Shown here in pieces: positions 17,634-25,458 of a DNA stretch of 64,000 nt. The DNA comes from CAIQNR01 sp031972475 (GTDB lineage: Bacteria; Babelota; Babeliae; Babelales; CAIQNR01). The position numbers and the translations under genes are program-made. Where the stretch lies: NCBI GenBank assembly GCA_031972475.1, contig DALYEP010000001.1, positions 434,001 to 498,000 of the forward strand, read 5' to 3'. How positions within the stretch are numbered: position 1 is the first letter of the stretch; every line of letters starts with the position of its first letter. The notes beneath the pieces are model-generated. The model saw only the letters and a program-made list of their open reading frames with translations, made no database searches and was not told the origin of the DNA.

Positions 17634-18023
17634 ATGAAAAAGAATATAAAGTTACTATTTGCAATTACAGCATTAGCCCTATCGTCAATAATAGTAATGT
17701 ATCACAAAACTGATCCTAAAAAAATTATAAGCTTAAAAAGCTATTTCTCATCCAATAATGAATGTCAAAAATCTTGTAAAAAAAATTGTAATGCATGCCA
17801 TTCTTGCAAAAAAAACATTCCCGACAAAAAACAATCTACTCTCAACAGTACGCTGAAGAAAAAAAGAAAGCCTAATTGCGCTGCAAATTACACATCAAAA
17901 GAAATAAAAAAAACAGAACCGTCAGACCATAACAAAATCAAAGAACGATCAATTTATAGAAAACAGTATGGCCAAAGATTTAAAGAAAAATTTGCTCAAA
18001 AAAAAGTCGAACAAAAAAATTAA
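17634..18023 (+). CDS. Small exported or membrane-anchored Cys/Lys-rich protein
   Basis: Not recognised. The ATG at 17634 is preceded by TGGAG at six bases; an upstream in-frame ATG at 17622 has none. The 129 residues begin with a signal peptide or anchor (KLLFAITALALSSIIVMY). A cysteine cluster follows around residue 45 with spacing C-x3-C-x3-C-x2-C-x2-C (CQKSCKKNCNACHSC), suited to metal or disulfide binding. The rest is highly basic and low in hydrophobics. It is first in a run of five small exported proteins on this strand. Confidence 0.6.
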   Translation: MKKNIKLLFAITALALSSIIVMYHKTDPKKIISLKSYFSSNNECQKSCKKNCNACHSCKKNIPDKKQSTLNSTLKKKRKPNCAANYTSKEIKKTEPSDHNKIKERSIYRKQYGQRFKEKFAQKKVEQKN

Positions 18024-18049
18024 TAGAATATGAATAAAAGGGGGTTTTT

Positions 18050-18637
18050 ATGAATAAAAAAATAAAAATAATAAGCATATTTTTAATTAGTTCATCAATT
18101 TATGCAGAAGAAATGAATCAGCAAACATTACAAAACTTTGATATTCAATTATCTCTTATGACTAATAAATTGCATGATATTTATGAAAAATTAAATATGT
18201 TATACGATGGCCTTAATCCATTAATAAACATTCTACAAAGACAAACTATGCCATCACAAGATCATTCTCAAATCAACACACCAGCAACAAATATTGTATC
18301 TACAATAAATAATCAACTTGCTACAATTAATGAATCTCATGAAAACACAAATGAAATTTCTCAAGAAGATGGTAACGATCATTCTGCTTTAATAGATAAT
18401 GATCCTGCAACGGCAGATCAAATGCCTGTAGAAAATGAAACTACTCAAACCACAGCAACTACAACAATAGAAAATACCGAACAACCATCTCAAATAAATT
18501 TAGATAGCAATCAAGTTGAAACAGAATTTAATCAACCAATAATGGCTACAGACCAAAATAATATGCAACAAGAAAATGCTATTGAGTTACCAAAAGAAGC
18601 AACAGTCTTAGGAGAGGCAACTACTACCGTAATGTAA
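18050..18637 (+). CDS. Exported Thr/Asn/Gln-rich protein
   Basis: Not recognised. The 195 residues start with a clear signal peptide (MNKKIKIISIFLISSSIYA, cleavage probably before EEM). A predicted helical stretch of about 50 residues follows (QTLQNFDIQLSLMTNKLHDI onward), then a long disordered acidic region rich in Thr, Asn and Gln. AGGGGG lies just upstream of the ATG. It is spaced 26 bases from the preceding gene and probably co-transcribed. It may be an extracellular or periplasmic linker-type protein. Confidence 0.6.
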   Translation: MNKKIKIISIFLISSSIYAEEMNQQTLQNFDIQLSLMTNKLHDIYEKLNMLYDGLNPLINILQRQTMPSQDHSQINTPATNIVSTINNQLATINESHENTNEISQEDGNDHSALIDNDPATADQMPVENETTQTTATTTIENTEQPSQINLDSNQVETEFNQPIMATDQNNMQQENAIELPKEATVLGEATTTVM

Positions 18638-18664
18638 TTTTAAAAATAAAAAATGGAGATCAAA

Positions 18665-18949
18665 ATGAAGCTAAAAAAATTAATTAATTTGTTTGCAATG
18701 CTTATTCTTATTGCATCTACCAATTTAGAAAGTAGAGGTGGTGGATTTGGAGCAGGTTTCGCAGGAGGTTTGTTTGGTGGAATGATGGGTGGCGCAATGA
18801 TGAATGGAAACAATCGCAATAATCAACCTACCATTATTTATGTAAATTCTGATGGGTCAAATTCAGCTAACCGCAATGATAAAAATTCCAAAAAAGAAAA
18901 TAAAAGGAAATATAAACAAAAGAAAAACGAAGAAAATGACCAAAATTAA
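18665..18949 (+). CDS. Exported glycine-rich small protein
   Basis: Not recognised. Starting at 18665 (TGGAGA six bases upstream, better than the in-frame ATG at 18653) it has 94 residues. These are a signal peptide (LINLFAMLILIASTNL), a Gly/Met-rich glycine-zipper-like segment (GGGFGAGFAGGLFGGMMGG, about residues 26-45), an Asn-rich linker and a Lys/Glu-rich charged tail. The zipper could insert in or associate with a membrane. It overlaps the next start by 14 bases. Confidence 0.55.
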   Translation: MKLKKLINLFAMLILIASTNLESRGGGFGAGFAGGLFGGMMGGAMMNGNNRNNQPTIIYVNSDGSNSANRNDKNSKKENKRKYKQKKNEENDQN

Positions 18950-19202
18950 AATACCAACTATTTTATTATTTTTCAGTATTATATTTTTCTTTAACACATT
19001 GCATACTATCTGCAATAACAACGAGCTATGTGGTTTTCATGGAGGTAAAATTCGTAGGCCAAGTTTAGTTAATGATGAACTTTATCTAAATCCACATTGC
19101 TATAAAAGAAACGAATATTGTCCATGCTTGGAAAATTCATACATCATTATTTATAAAGATAACGATAAAAAAGAAAAAAAAAGAAAGGGTAGCAATGATT
19201 AA
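18936..19202 (+). CDS. Small exported Cys-containing protein
   Basis: Not recognised. I take the ATG at 18936 (88 residues) because it opens directly into a signal peptide (IPTILLFFSIIFFFNTLH). The longer frame from 18852 would run out of frame through the previous gene. The mature part has five cysteines (TICNNNELCGFHGG, then NPHCYKRNEYCPCLE) and a basic tail, suggesting disulfides in the periplasm or outside. It overlaps the previous gene by 14 bases and the next by eight, implying translational coupling. The ribosome site is weak. Confidence 0.5.
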   Translation: MTKIKIPTILLFFSIIFFFNTLHTICNNNELCGFHGGKIRRPSLVNDELYLNPHCYKRNEYCPCLENSYIIIYKDNDKKEKKRKGSND

Positions 19203-19785
19203 AAAAACAACTAATGTTTTTTATTTTGCAGCATTATTATACAGTTACAATCTTATATCTGCTTCTAATGTTTCTACTCCAGGAGCAATGTCAGCACCTT
19301 TAATTCTATCTACAATTCCAGTTGAAGGTCTTCCTGAAAATATAACAGTTGCTCATGATTATGTTGCAAATGAAAATGTTTTAAATTGTTTTCATTACTT
19401 ATTAGATTTATCAGGATCTATGAAAAAGCCTGACAAAAAAGCCTACGAAGATAAAAAATTGTTTTTTAATAAAATTCGTGCAGCTCTTAACAACCTACTA
19501 ATTGCTCTAAGCGCACCAGGCTTTACTGCATATTTAGAAGCACGAGATAAAGGTAGAAAAAATGCTCAAAACCCGCAAGATCTTGCTAGTAATTTTGCCA
19601 ATGCATACACAACTAACCAATCAGATGCTGATTTAGTAAGAACATATGTACAAGAACTTATTGTTGCATTCACCACAACATTTAATTATGAAATGCTCGT
19701 AGCTACACTTGGTGAAAACAGTGAAATTACATTAAGAAAAAGACTTGTTCCTTGCATCAATATTCTTATGAAATTATTAGAATAA
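19195..19785 (+). CDS. Exported protein with a MIDAS-like DxSxS motif
   Basis: Family not assigned. The 196 residues start with a signal peptide (TTNVFYFAALLYSYNLISAS). Around 66-78 it reads FHYLLDLSGSMKK, where D71, S73 and S75 match the MIDAS metal site DxSxS that opens a von Willebrand A domain. A helix starting DKKLFFNKIRAALNNLLIAL fits the first vWA helix. The later conserved Thr and Asp of the fold are not evident and the protein is short, so it is either a truncated vWA domain or a coincidence. It ends a cluster of overlapping exported genes. Confidence 0.55.
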   Translation: MIKKTTNVFYFAALLYSYNLISASNVSTPGAMSAPLILSTIPVEGLPENITVAHDYVANENVLNCFHYLLDLSGSMKKPDKKAYEDKKLFFNKIRAALNNLLIALSAPGFTAYLEARDKGRKNAQNPQDLASNFANAYTTNQSDADLVRTYVQELIVAFTTTFNYEMLVATLGENSEITLRKRLVPCINILMKLLE

Positions 19786-19787
19786 AA

Positions 19788-20315
19788 TTAAACATATGAA
19801 ACAACAATTTCGACCAAGACAGATGCAGAAGCATTCCAAAAATGTTTAGAATTTTTTAAAGAAAAAACCGCATGCTTATGTGGTTTTTTTGCATATATTA
19901 CAGAAAAATTTTTGTCAGTATAAAAAACTATTATAACCCAACCAAATCTTACCAAATCATTTTTATAAAAAGAAAAAACATCATCATAAGACTGTGCAGA
20001 CGTATAAGTAACATGGCGATTGTTGTTACTATCTAAAGACTCTGTAAAAGAAGAAGCTGCAAGAGCTATTGGTATATCTATCAAACGAGCTTGAATATTT
20101 TTTGCTGAAATTTTTTGCGTTACATTAATATCAGCTTTTTTTATATCAAAAGATTGAAGGCGTAAAGCTTTTAAATCTTGAGAAGGGGTAACAAAAGCTC
20201 CCCCTTCATTATGATTTATTTCTACTTTAGAGGCCTTTGATTCTTTATTTTTTATATCATTACGATGCAGGCATCCTGATAAAAAAACAAGACCAAACAA
20301 GAAAAGGAAATTCAT
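19788..20315 (-). CDS. Putative lipoprotein
   Basis: Not recognised. The 175 residues begin MNFLFLFGLVFLSGC, a lipobox with the lipidated cysteine at 15, so LspA (encoded at 59604-60077) should process it. The mature part has a charged linker (about 16-60) and then a mixed alpha/beta region around YTSAQSYDDVFSFYKNDLV that resembles small periplasmic domains reading YDDVFxFY. It is convergent with the exported cluster, two bases from its end, and follows rplS by 17 bases. Confidence 0.65.
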   Translation of the reverse strand: MNFLFLFGLVFLSGCLHRNDIKNKESKASKVEINHNEGGAFVTPSQDLKALRLQSFDIKKADINVTQKISAKNIQARLIDIPIALAASSFTESLDSNNNRHVTYTSAQSYDDVFSFYKNDLVRFGWVIIVFYTDKNFSVIYAKKPHKHAVFSLKNSKHFWNASASVLVEIVVSYV

Positions 20316-20332
20316 TACATCTATATTCTTAA

Positions 20333-20806
20333 TTACTCTGCAACAGAGTCATTTTCTACAGAAGTAGTTTCAACTGCAGAAGACTTTGTTTGAATATTAA
20401 GATTTCTTGCAGCAGTTTCTTTTTGACGATTCTTTGCTTCTTTAGTCAAAATCTTTTCTTTTACGCGAGCTGACTTACCAATACGATCACGCATATAGTA
20501 AAGCTTAGCTCTACGAACATCACCCTTACGCAAAACTTCAATTTTTTCAATAACAGGAGAATAATAAGGATAAATTCGTTCAACAGCTACAGCATCTGCT
20601 CCAATTCTACGAACAGTAAACGTGCTTGACGCTCCATTGTTATGAATTGCAATTACGTCACCTTCAAAAATTTGTGTTCTCTTTTTTGCACCCTCAACAA
20701 TCCATTGAGAGACTTCAATAGCATCTCCAATTTCAAATTTTGGAAAATTTCTTTCAACAATTCCAAGATCGCGAATTGTTTCTCTTGTAAGCTTAGTAGC
20801 TTTCAT
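20333..20806 (-). CDS. rplS: 50S ribosomal protein L19
   Basis: L19 lies at the 30S-50S interface. The 157-residue product has FEIGDAIEVSQWIVEGAKKR, FEGDVIAIHNNG, TFTVRRIGADAVAVERIYP and VRRAKLYYMRDRIGKSARV, the L19 consensus. It is longer than usual (about 115) through a 35-residue charged C-terminal extension after KEKI. It closes the rpsP-trmD-rplS operon; trmD ends 97 bases upstream of it. Confidence 0.95.
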   Translation of the reverse strand: MKATKLTRETIRDLGIVERNFPKFEIGDAIEVSQWIVEGAKKRTQIFEGDVIAIHNNGASSTFTVRRIGADAVAVERIYPYYSPVIEKIEVLRKGDVRRAKLYYMRDRIGKSARVKEKILTKEAKNRQKETAARNLNIQTKSSAVETTSVENDSVAE

Positions 20807-20903
20807 AAGGCATTCCTTTACTGTTTGATCTTTACTGCTTGTTTTTCAGTAAAATATTTTTTTTACAAATAAACTTCATTATATAACAAAAGCATTGATC
20901 TGA

Positions 20904-22202
20904 CTAGTCTGATCTAAAGCTATATTTACCCAACCATCGATCAAAAATAATAGCCGCAGCAGACCTAACTGATAAATGATTAAAATCAGAAAAACCTTCC
21001 AAAGGCCCTAATAAATAATCACAACGATTAATAAGCTCAGAACTCAACCCCTGAGCTGTTCCAAAAATAAAAAGGACTGGCCTTTCTTGAGCCCATACAA
21101 CAGCTTGATCGTTATATGAAATGGGAATACATCCATGAACATTTTTTGCTGATGTTCCAACAATAATCGGCTTTTTACCCTCTTGTATTTCTATAGCAGC
21201 AATAACACTTTCTAAAGAATCTTTAAGCTCGACTTTAGAAACAGCATCTGCACGATTTTTATTATAATCAACTCCAGACTCATCCCAAAATTGCAAAATC
21301 TTCATAACAATTTTTTGCTGATCTATAAGAGGAGTTACTACAAAATAATTTTTAACTCCATAAGTTCGAGCAGATCTTGCAATATCATGAACATCAATAG
21401 ATGTTACCGATGAAGTTCCAACCGCCCCTTGAACCATCACTTGACTATGCATAAGAGCACAATAATGTGATGGTATAAATTTTATTACTTGATCAACATC
21501 CTTCTTTTGCACGCAATGAGAACGAACCCAATCAAAATGATTTTTAACAGATTCTTTAACAGCATACTCAGTACGCCATTTTTCCATCTCAGCGTGATTA
21601 CCATTTAAAAGAACTTCTGGAACCGCCCTATCTTTCCAAACACGAGGAACCGTATAAGTTGGAAAATCTATAAATGGACCTGAAAAAGAATCTTGAATAA
21701 CCGACTCTTCACGACCAACAACACCAGGAATATATCGAGAAATTGCTTCTAACATTACCATGACAGGCAGATCACCACCCATTAAAACAAAATCACCTAT
21801 AGAAACTTCAAGATCTGCATACTCATCATGAACGCGCTGATCAATACCCTCATAACGACCGGAAAAAAAAGCTATATGTTTTTTTTCTTTTAAAATCTGA
21901 GCAAGAAAAAACGCCATGCGTTGATCAAATTTTTTACCCTGAGGAGTTAAAAAAATTTTAAAAGACAAACCATGAATTGCATCCTGTGCATTAATAGCAC
22001 GCTCAACAACATCCGGTTTAATAACCATACCAGAACCATGCCCTGCAACAGGACTATCTATATGCTCTTTCGGCTGACAAAAAGAAGAGAACGCCTGAAC
22101 ATCAAAGGTAACTCCTGCATGCTCACGCGCTCTTTTTATTAAACTTGTTTTTAAAAACTCTGAATAGAGATCTGGAAAAACAGTTAAAACTGAAACTTTC
22201 AT
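20904..22202 (-). CDS. trmD: TrmD tRNA (guanine-N1)-methyltransferase fused to a second SPOUT-type domain
   Basis: The N-terminal 235 residues are TrmD, which makes m1G37 in tRNAs and prevents frameshifting: GHGSGMVIKPDVVERA at 55-70, FSGRYEGIDQRV at 113-124 and the trefoil-knot block VSIGDFVLMGGDLPVMVMLE. The protein continues to 432 residues. A second domain (about 247-430) reads HSQVMVQGAVGTSSVTSIDV, KPIIVGTSAK, VLFIFGTAQGLS and NHLSVRSAAAIIFDRWLG. It resembles the SPOUT-type RNA methyltransferase domain (PF09936) that sits beside trmD in some bacteria such as Thermotoga. The fusion is seen directly; the domain name is recalled, not searched. rimM is missing between rpsP and trmD. Confidence 0.9.
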   Translation of the reverse strand: MKVSVLTVFPDLYSEFLKTSLIKRAREHAGVTFDVQAFSSFCQPKEHIDSPVAGHGSGMVIKPDVVERAINAQDAIHGLSFKIFLTPQGKKFDQRMAFFLAQILKEKKHIAFFSGRYEGIDQRVHDEYADLEVSIGDFVLMGGDLPVMVMLEAISRYIPGVVGREESVIQDSFSGPFIDFPTYTVPRVWKDRAVPEVLLNGNHAEMEKWRTEYAVKESVKNHFDWVRSHCVQKKDVDQVIKFIPSHYCALMHSQVMVQGAVGTSSVTSIDVHDIARSARTYGVKNYFVVTPLIDQQKIVMKILQFWDESGVDYNKNRADAVSKVELKDSLESVIAAIEIQEGKKPIIVGTSAKNVHGCIPISYNDQAVVWAQERPVLFIFGTAQGLSSELINRCDYLLGPLEGFSDFNHLSVRSAAAIIFDRWLGKYSFRSD

Positions 22203-22209
22203 AAGCTCA

Positions 22210-22536
22210 TTATTCTTGAGCCGCAGTTACCTCTTGTTGAACTTCAGCTTTTTCAGCCTTTTTAACAACCTGAGCTACCGCCTTTGTTTCTACACCTGAT
22301 GAACGCTTATGCTGACGTTGTAATTTAACAACTGTCGCACTCATCTGAGCACCTTTTTCAACCCATGATTGAATTTTTTCAGCATGAAATTGAACCAACT
22401 CACCTGAAAGTGGGTTATATGTACCAAGATTCTCTAAGAAAGCACCATCTCTTTTACTGCGTTTGTCTATTGCGACTATTCGATACATAGGAGCTTTTTT
22501 CTTTCCCATGCGAGCGAGTCGTATACATACTGCCAT
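22210..22536 (-). CDS. rpsP: 30S ribosomal protein S16
   Basis: S16 helps fold the 5' domain of 16S rRNA. The 108-residue product reads MAVCIRLARMGKKKAPMYRI, KRDGAFLENLGTYNP and EKIQSWVEKGAQMSATVVKL, the S16 core of about 80 residues, with an Ala/Glu-rich tail. It opens the rpsP-trmD-rplS operon, followed by trmD after seven bases. A strong extended -10 promoter lies upstream. Confidence 0.96.
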   Translation of the reverse strand: MAVCIRLARMGKKKAPMYRIVAIDKRSKRDGAFLENLGTYNPLSGELVQFHAEKIQSWVEKGAQMSATVVKLQRQHKRSSGVETKAVAQVVKKAEKAEVQQEVTAAQE

Positions 22537-22583
22537 GCATTAATCCTTCTAAAACGTTTTTAAGCTCAAATACAAGAAACATA

Positions 22584-22611
22584 AGTGTAGCACACATTGC
22601 AAATATCGCAA
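22584..22611 (-). promoter_or_regulatory. Promoter of the rpsP-trmD-rplS operon
   Basis: On the minus strand TTGCGA (22606-22611), a 16-base spacer and TACACT (22584-22589), with a TG dinucleotide one base before the -10 (TGCTACACT, extended -10). It lies about 48 bases before the rpsP start. Confidence 0.65.
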
Positions 22612-22624
22612 GTATCGATATAAT
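22597..22624 (+). promoter_or_regulatory. Promoter of hflX, overlapping the divergent rpsP promoter
   Basis: On the plus strand TTGCAA (22597-22602), a 16-base spacer and a perfect TATAAT (22619-22624). The hflX ATG is 67 bases further. The two promoters interlock: the rpsP -35 lies inside the hflX spacer. Confidence 0.65.
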
Positions 22625-22691
22625 CAACACGTTATCTTTTTATTTTACAGCTTATTTTTTATTGAATTTTACCATCAAAATAGAGGCCGCT

Positions 22692-23795
22692 ATGACAAAG
22701 CCATTGTTTTACGACACTCAGCTTCATCCAAAAACACTCCTTATCGCCGTTGATGCTCCTTATACCAAAGCAGCAAACATTCAAACTTATTTTGATGAGT
22801 TTTTACATCTTGTAGAATCTAACGAAATACCCTATGAAAATATTATTTACGTAAAATTACGATCAATCGATAAGGGACATTTTTTTACAAAAGGTAAAAT
22901 GGAAGAAATTCAAGCTCTTTGCGATGCTGAAAAATATGAAGAGATTATAATTTCTGACCAATTAACTCCACTGCAAGAAAGAAATTTAAGCGAACTCTTA
23001 AATTGTAAAGTATTCGATCGCACTCAACTTATTTTAGAAATTTTTGAAAAATCAGCTCACTCTGCAGAAGGAAAAATGCAAGTAGCGATTGCTCTATTTA
23101 AACATCAAAAATCAAGAGTTGCTGGAAAAGGAATTCTCATGAGCCAGCAATCTGGTCGTATAGGAAACAAAGGGCCTGGAGAAACTGCAAAAGAAAGAGA
23201 ACTTCGTCATCTAGAAGAACAAGTCAACAGACTACAACGACAACTTAAAGATATTCAAAAAAATCGCGACACCCGAGCAAAACAAAGAATTGTTAATAAC
23301 GTCTTTCAAATATGTTTAATTGGTTATACCAATTCAGGAAAATCAACAATCATCAATCAATTAACAAAAGCAGATGTACTTGCTGAAGACAGGCTTTTTG
23401 CAACACTTGATACTACAACACGAGAAATTTTTATTGATGGAAAAAAGAAAGGGGTCATATCAGACACTGTTGGTTTTATTCAACAATTACCGCATTTACT
23501 GATTGATGCTTTTAAATCAACACTGAGCGAATTAAAACACGCTGACCTACTACTTCACATTGTTGACATGGCAGATCCTGACTGGGAAAATCATATTCAT
23601 GTTGTACACGAAATATTAGAAGATCTCCAAGTAGATAAACCAATGCTTTATGTTTTTAATAAAGCCGATATGCCTGAAGAATTACATGCTCCAATAACCT
23701 TGCGTGAAAAATATCAACCTCATGTTACTATCAGTGCAAAAACTAAAGATGGTATTGAGCCTCTTATTGAATCATTAAGACATTATAAAAAATAA
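22692..23795 (+). CDS. hflX: GTPase HflX
   Basis: HflX is a ribosome-associated GTPase that splits stalled or stress-arrested 70S ribosomes. From the ATG at 22692 it has 367 residues. The N-terminal HflX domain is followed by a coiled linker (about 175-205) with GPGETAKERELRHLEEQVNR just before it. The G domain has P-loop GYTNSGKST, LDTTTREI, DTVGFIQQLPHLLIDAFKST and FNKAD. The start is chosen by GAGG five bases upstream; the in-frame ATG at 22662 has no ribosome site. It is divergent from rpsP. Confidence 0.95.
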   Translation: MTKPLFYDTQLHPKTLLIAVDAPYTKAANIQTYFDEFLHLVESNEIPYENIIYVKLRSIDKGHFFTKGKMEEIQALCDAEKYEEIIISDQLTPLQERNLSELLNCKVFDRTQLILEIFEKSAHSAEGKMQVAIALFKHQKSRVAGKGILMSQQSGRIGNKGPGETAKERELRHLEEQVNRLQRQLKDIQKNRDTRAKQRIVNNVFQICLIGYTNSGKSTIINQLTKADVLAEDRLFATLDTTTREIFIDGKKKGVISDTVGFIQQLPHLLIDAFKSTLSELKHADLLLHIVDMADPDWENHIHVVHEILEDLQVDKPMLYVFNKADMPEELHAPITLREKYQPHVTISAKTKDGIEPLIESLRHYKK

Positions 23796-23875
23796 TTTCT
23801 TTATATACTTGACTTTATTTTAAGGCAAAGTTAGAAAAACAGGCATCTATAATTTAATTTCATAAAGGAGAGATT

Positions 23876-25024
23876 ATGAATGCCTTACAAAGTTTACTTT
23901 GCCTTAGTCTGTTAATGCCGTTTCTAAATCATGCAGCCGGAAAACAAGAGGTTTATTTTGAAAAAAGAAGATCAAAAAAAACATCTCCTGCTATTACAAC
24001 AGAATCTACTAGCCAGCAAGAAATATCGAATACTCTTAAATCCTCTAATCCAGAATTTAAACGACAAGAAAGTTTTGATGTTGTAGATAGTAAAGAAACC
24101 GAAAATTCATCTCGAGAAATTACTGAAAACATATCTCCTGAGAAAAAATCCATACGTGATGTTATGTTTCAAAACCCTTCACAATATGCAACTCCATATA
24201 AAGGCACAAAATATAAAATCCATACACCATCAGAAGAAGAAGTAAAAAAAACAAGAAAAGATGGAGAAGTATTAACACCTGAAGAACTTACAACATTATC
24301 AGTCAATAAAGAATTACATAAAAAAAAGTTTGCAGAAGCTGTTTTATTCGGCATTACTCAAAATAAAGCAGTCATTAAACTTAAAGAAACCACAAAAGAA
24401 CACACTTCAAATCCTGTAGAAGAAGTTTTTGAATCTTTAGAAGTGACATTTGATACTCAAACACAAGGACAAAACCATATAGATTTAAGCACATATCAAT
24501 TAACAACTGAGCAAAAAGAATGGCTCAAAAATTTAATGCTAATACTAAATTTTAAAAAAGATGAAATTATTAAAGCTCCTAAAACTTTAAGAACTAAAGA
24601 ATTTTTTGAAGCTCTTCGAAAAATAAGAGAAGAAACAAGAAAGTATAAAGACCGTCTTGAAGCACAAACAAAACCGATTGCTTTTGAAATTGCAAGGAGC
24701 GGTTTATTTGGAAGTAGCAATCCAAAATTAACATGTGATTATCTTCATGAAATGACTCTACTTAAACCATTAGATTTAAAACTAGAAACATCAGAAGAAG
24801 ATAAAAAAATAAAAATAGATGAACGAAACGAACAAACAAAAGAAACTCGTACTAACTTACAAGAAAAACGCAGACTCTACATTGAAAGTTCTATGAATAA
24901 TAAAAGAATTAAAAATTACTCAGATCGTCGTAATATAATGCTCGTTACATTATGCGATGAAATGTCTAAAGATTTTGGAGAAGATACAAGATCAGTTACT
25001 AAAAGACTAAATTTTTTAATTTAA
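23876..25024 (+). CDS. Large exported charged protein
   Basis: Not recognised. The 382 residues start with a signal peptide (LLCLSLLMPFLNHAAG, cleavage near residue 22) behind a consensus AAGGAG. Residues 25-160 are low-complexity, rich in Ser, Thr, Lys and Glu. The middle (about 195-280) is helical with WLKNLMLILNFKKDEIIKAP, and the C-terminal third is strongly charged with possible coiled coil (ERNEQTKETRTNLQEKRRL). A TATAAT at 23848-23853 may be its promoter. It ends at a perfect hairpin. It could be an exported effector or surface protein; nothing shows the function. Confidence 0.65.
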   Translation: MNALQSLLCLSLLMPFLNHAAGKQEVYFEKRRSKKTSPAITTESTSQQEISNTLKSSNPEFKRQESFDVVDSKETENSSREITENISPEKKSIRDVMFQNPSQYATPYKGTKYKIHTPSEEEVKKTRKDGEVLTPEELTTLSVNKELHKKKFAEAVLFGITQNKAVIKLKETTKEHTSNPVEEVFESLEVTFDTQTQGQNHIDLSTYQLTTEQKEWLKNLMLILNFKKDEIIKAPKTLRTKEFFEALRKIREETRKYKDRLEAQTKPIAFEIARSGLFGSSNPKLTCDYLHEMTLLKPLDLKLETSEEDKKIKIDERNEQTKETRTNLQEKRRLYIESSMNNKRIKNYSDRRNIMLVTLCDEMSKDFGEDTRSVTKRLNFLI

Positions 25025-25034
25025 AAATTATTAG

Positions 25035-25080
25035 TAAAAAGTAAAAGGGACTGTTTTAAAACAGTCCCTTTTACTTTTTA
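25035..25080. terminator. Perfect 46-base palindromic terminator
   Basis: Positions 25035-25057 and 25058-25080 are exact reverse complements, 23 bases each, with GGGACTGT near the tip and A/T runs at the base that give a U-tract in either direction. The four central bases must form the loop. It starts ten bases after the preceding stop. Confidence 0.85.
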
Positions 25081-25140
25081 ACTTTTTTAAATTATTATTT
25101 AATAAAAAATTGACTATTTTTATTAATAAAGAAAAAAACT

Positions 25141-25452
25141 ATGGAAAATACATTCATTTTAAATATCTTATTTATACTTTCTTTTTATAACCTACAAGCA
25201 TCTGATCAAGAACCTTGGAGATTTAAAGATATAAAGAGAGTATGCACACAAGCTATTCAACATATTAATCACATTGATAACCAACTTGATTCATATATAT
25301 TTAACGATAAAATCATTGAAAATATATATAGAATTAAAATTTTCAATAATGAAATAGATCAAAGCAGTCAAAAATACTCAGAGGATGAAAGTCTTCTAAT
25401 AAATCATTTTAGAAAAAGATTGCAAGCTCTAATTAATAAACATCTTATATAA
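25141..25452 (+). CDS. Small exported helical protein
   Basis: Not recognised. The 103 residues have a signal peptide (MENTFILNILFILSFYNLQA) followed by an alpha-helical mature part (HINHIDNQLDSYIFNDKIIE, then HFRKRLQALINKH). No good ribosome site is seen before the ATG, which weakens the call. Composition and placement match the neighbouring exported proteins. It lies between a strong terminator and a structured leader, so it is probably a single transcription unit or is read together with the gene at 25567. Confidence 0.5.
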   Translation: MENTFILNILFILSFYNLQASDQEPWRFKDIKRVCTQAIQHINHIDNQLDSYIFNDKIIENIYRIKIFNNEIDQSSQKYSEDESLLINHFRKRLQALINKHLI

Positions 25453-25458
25453 AATATT

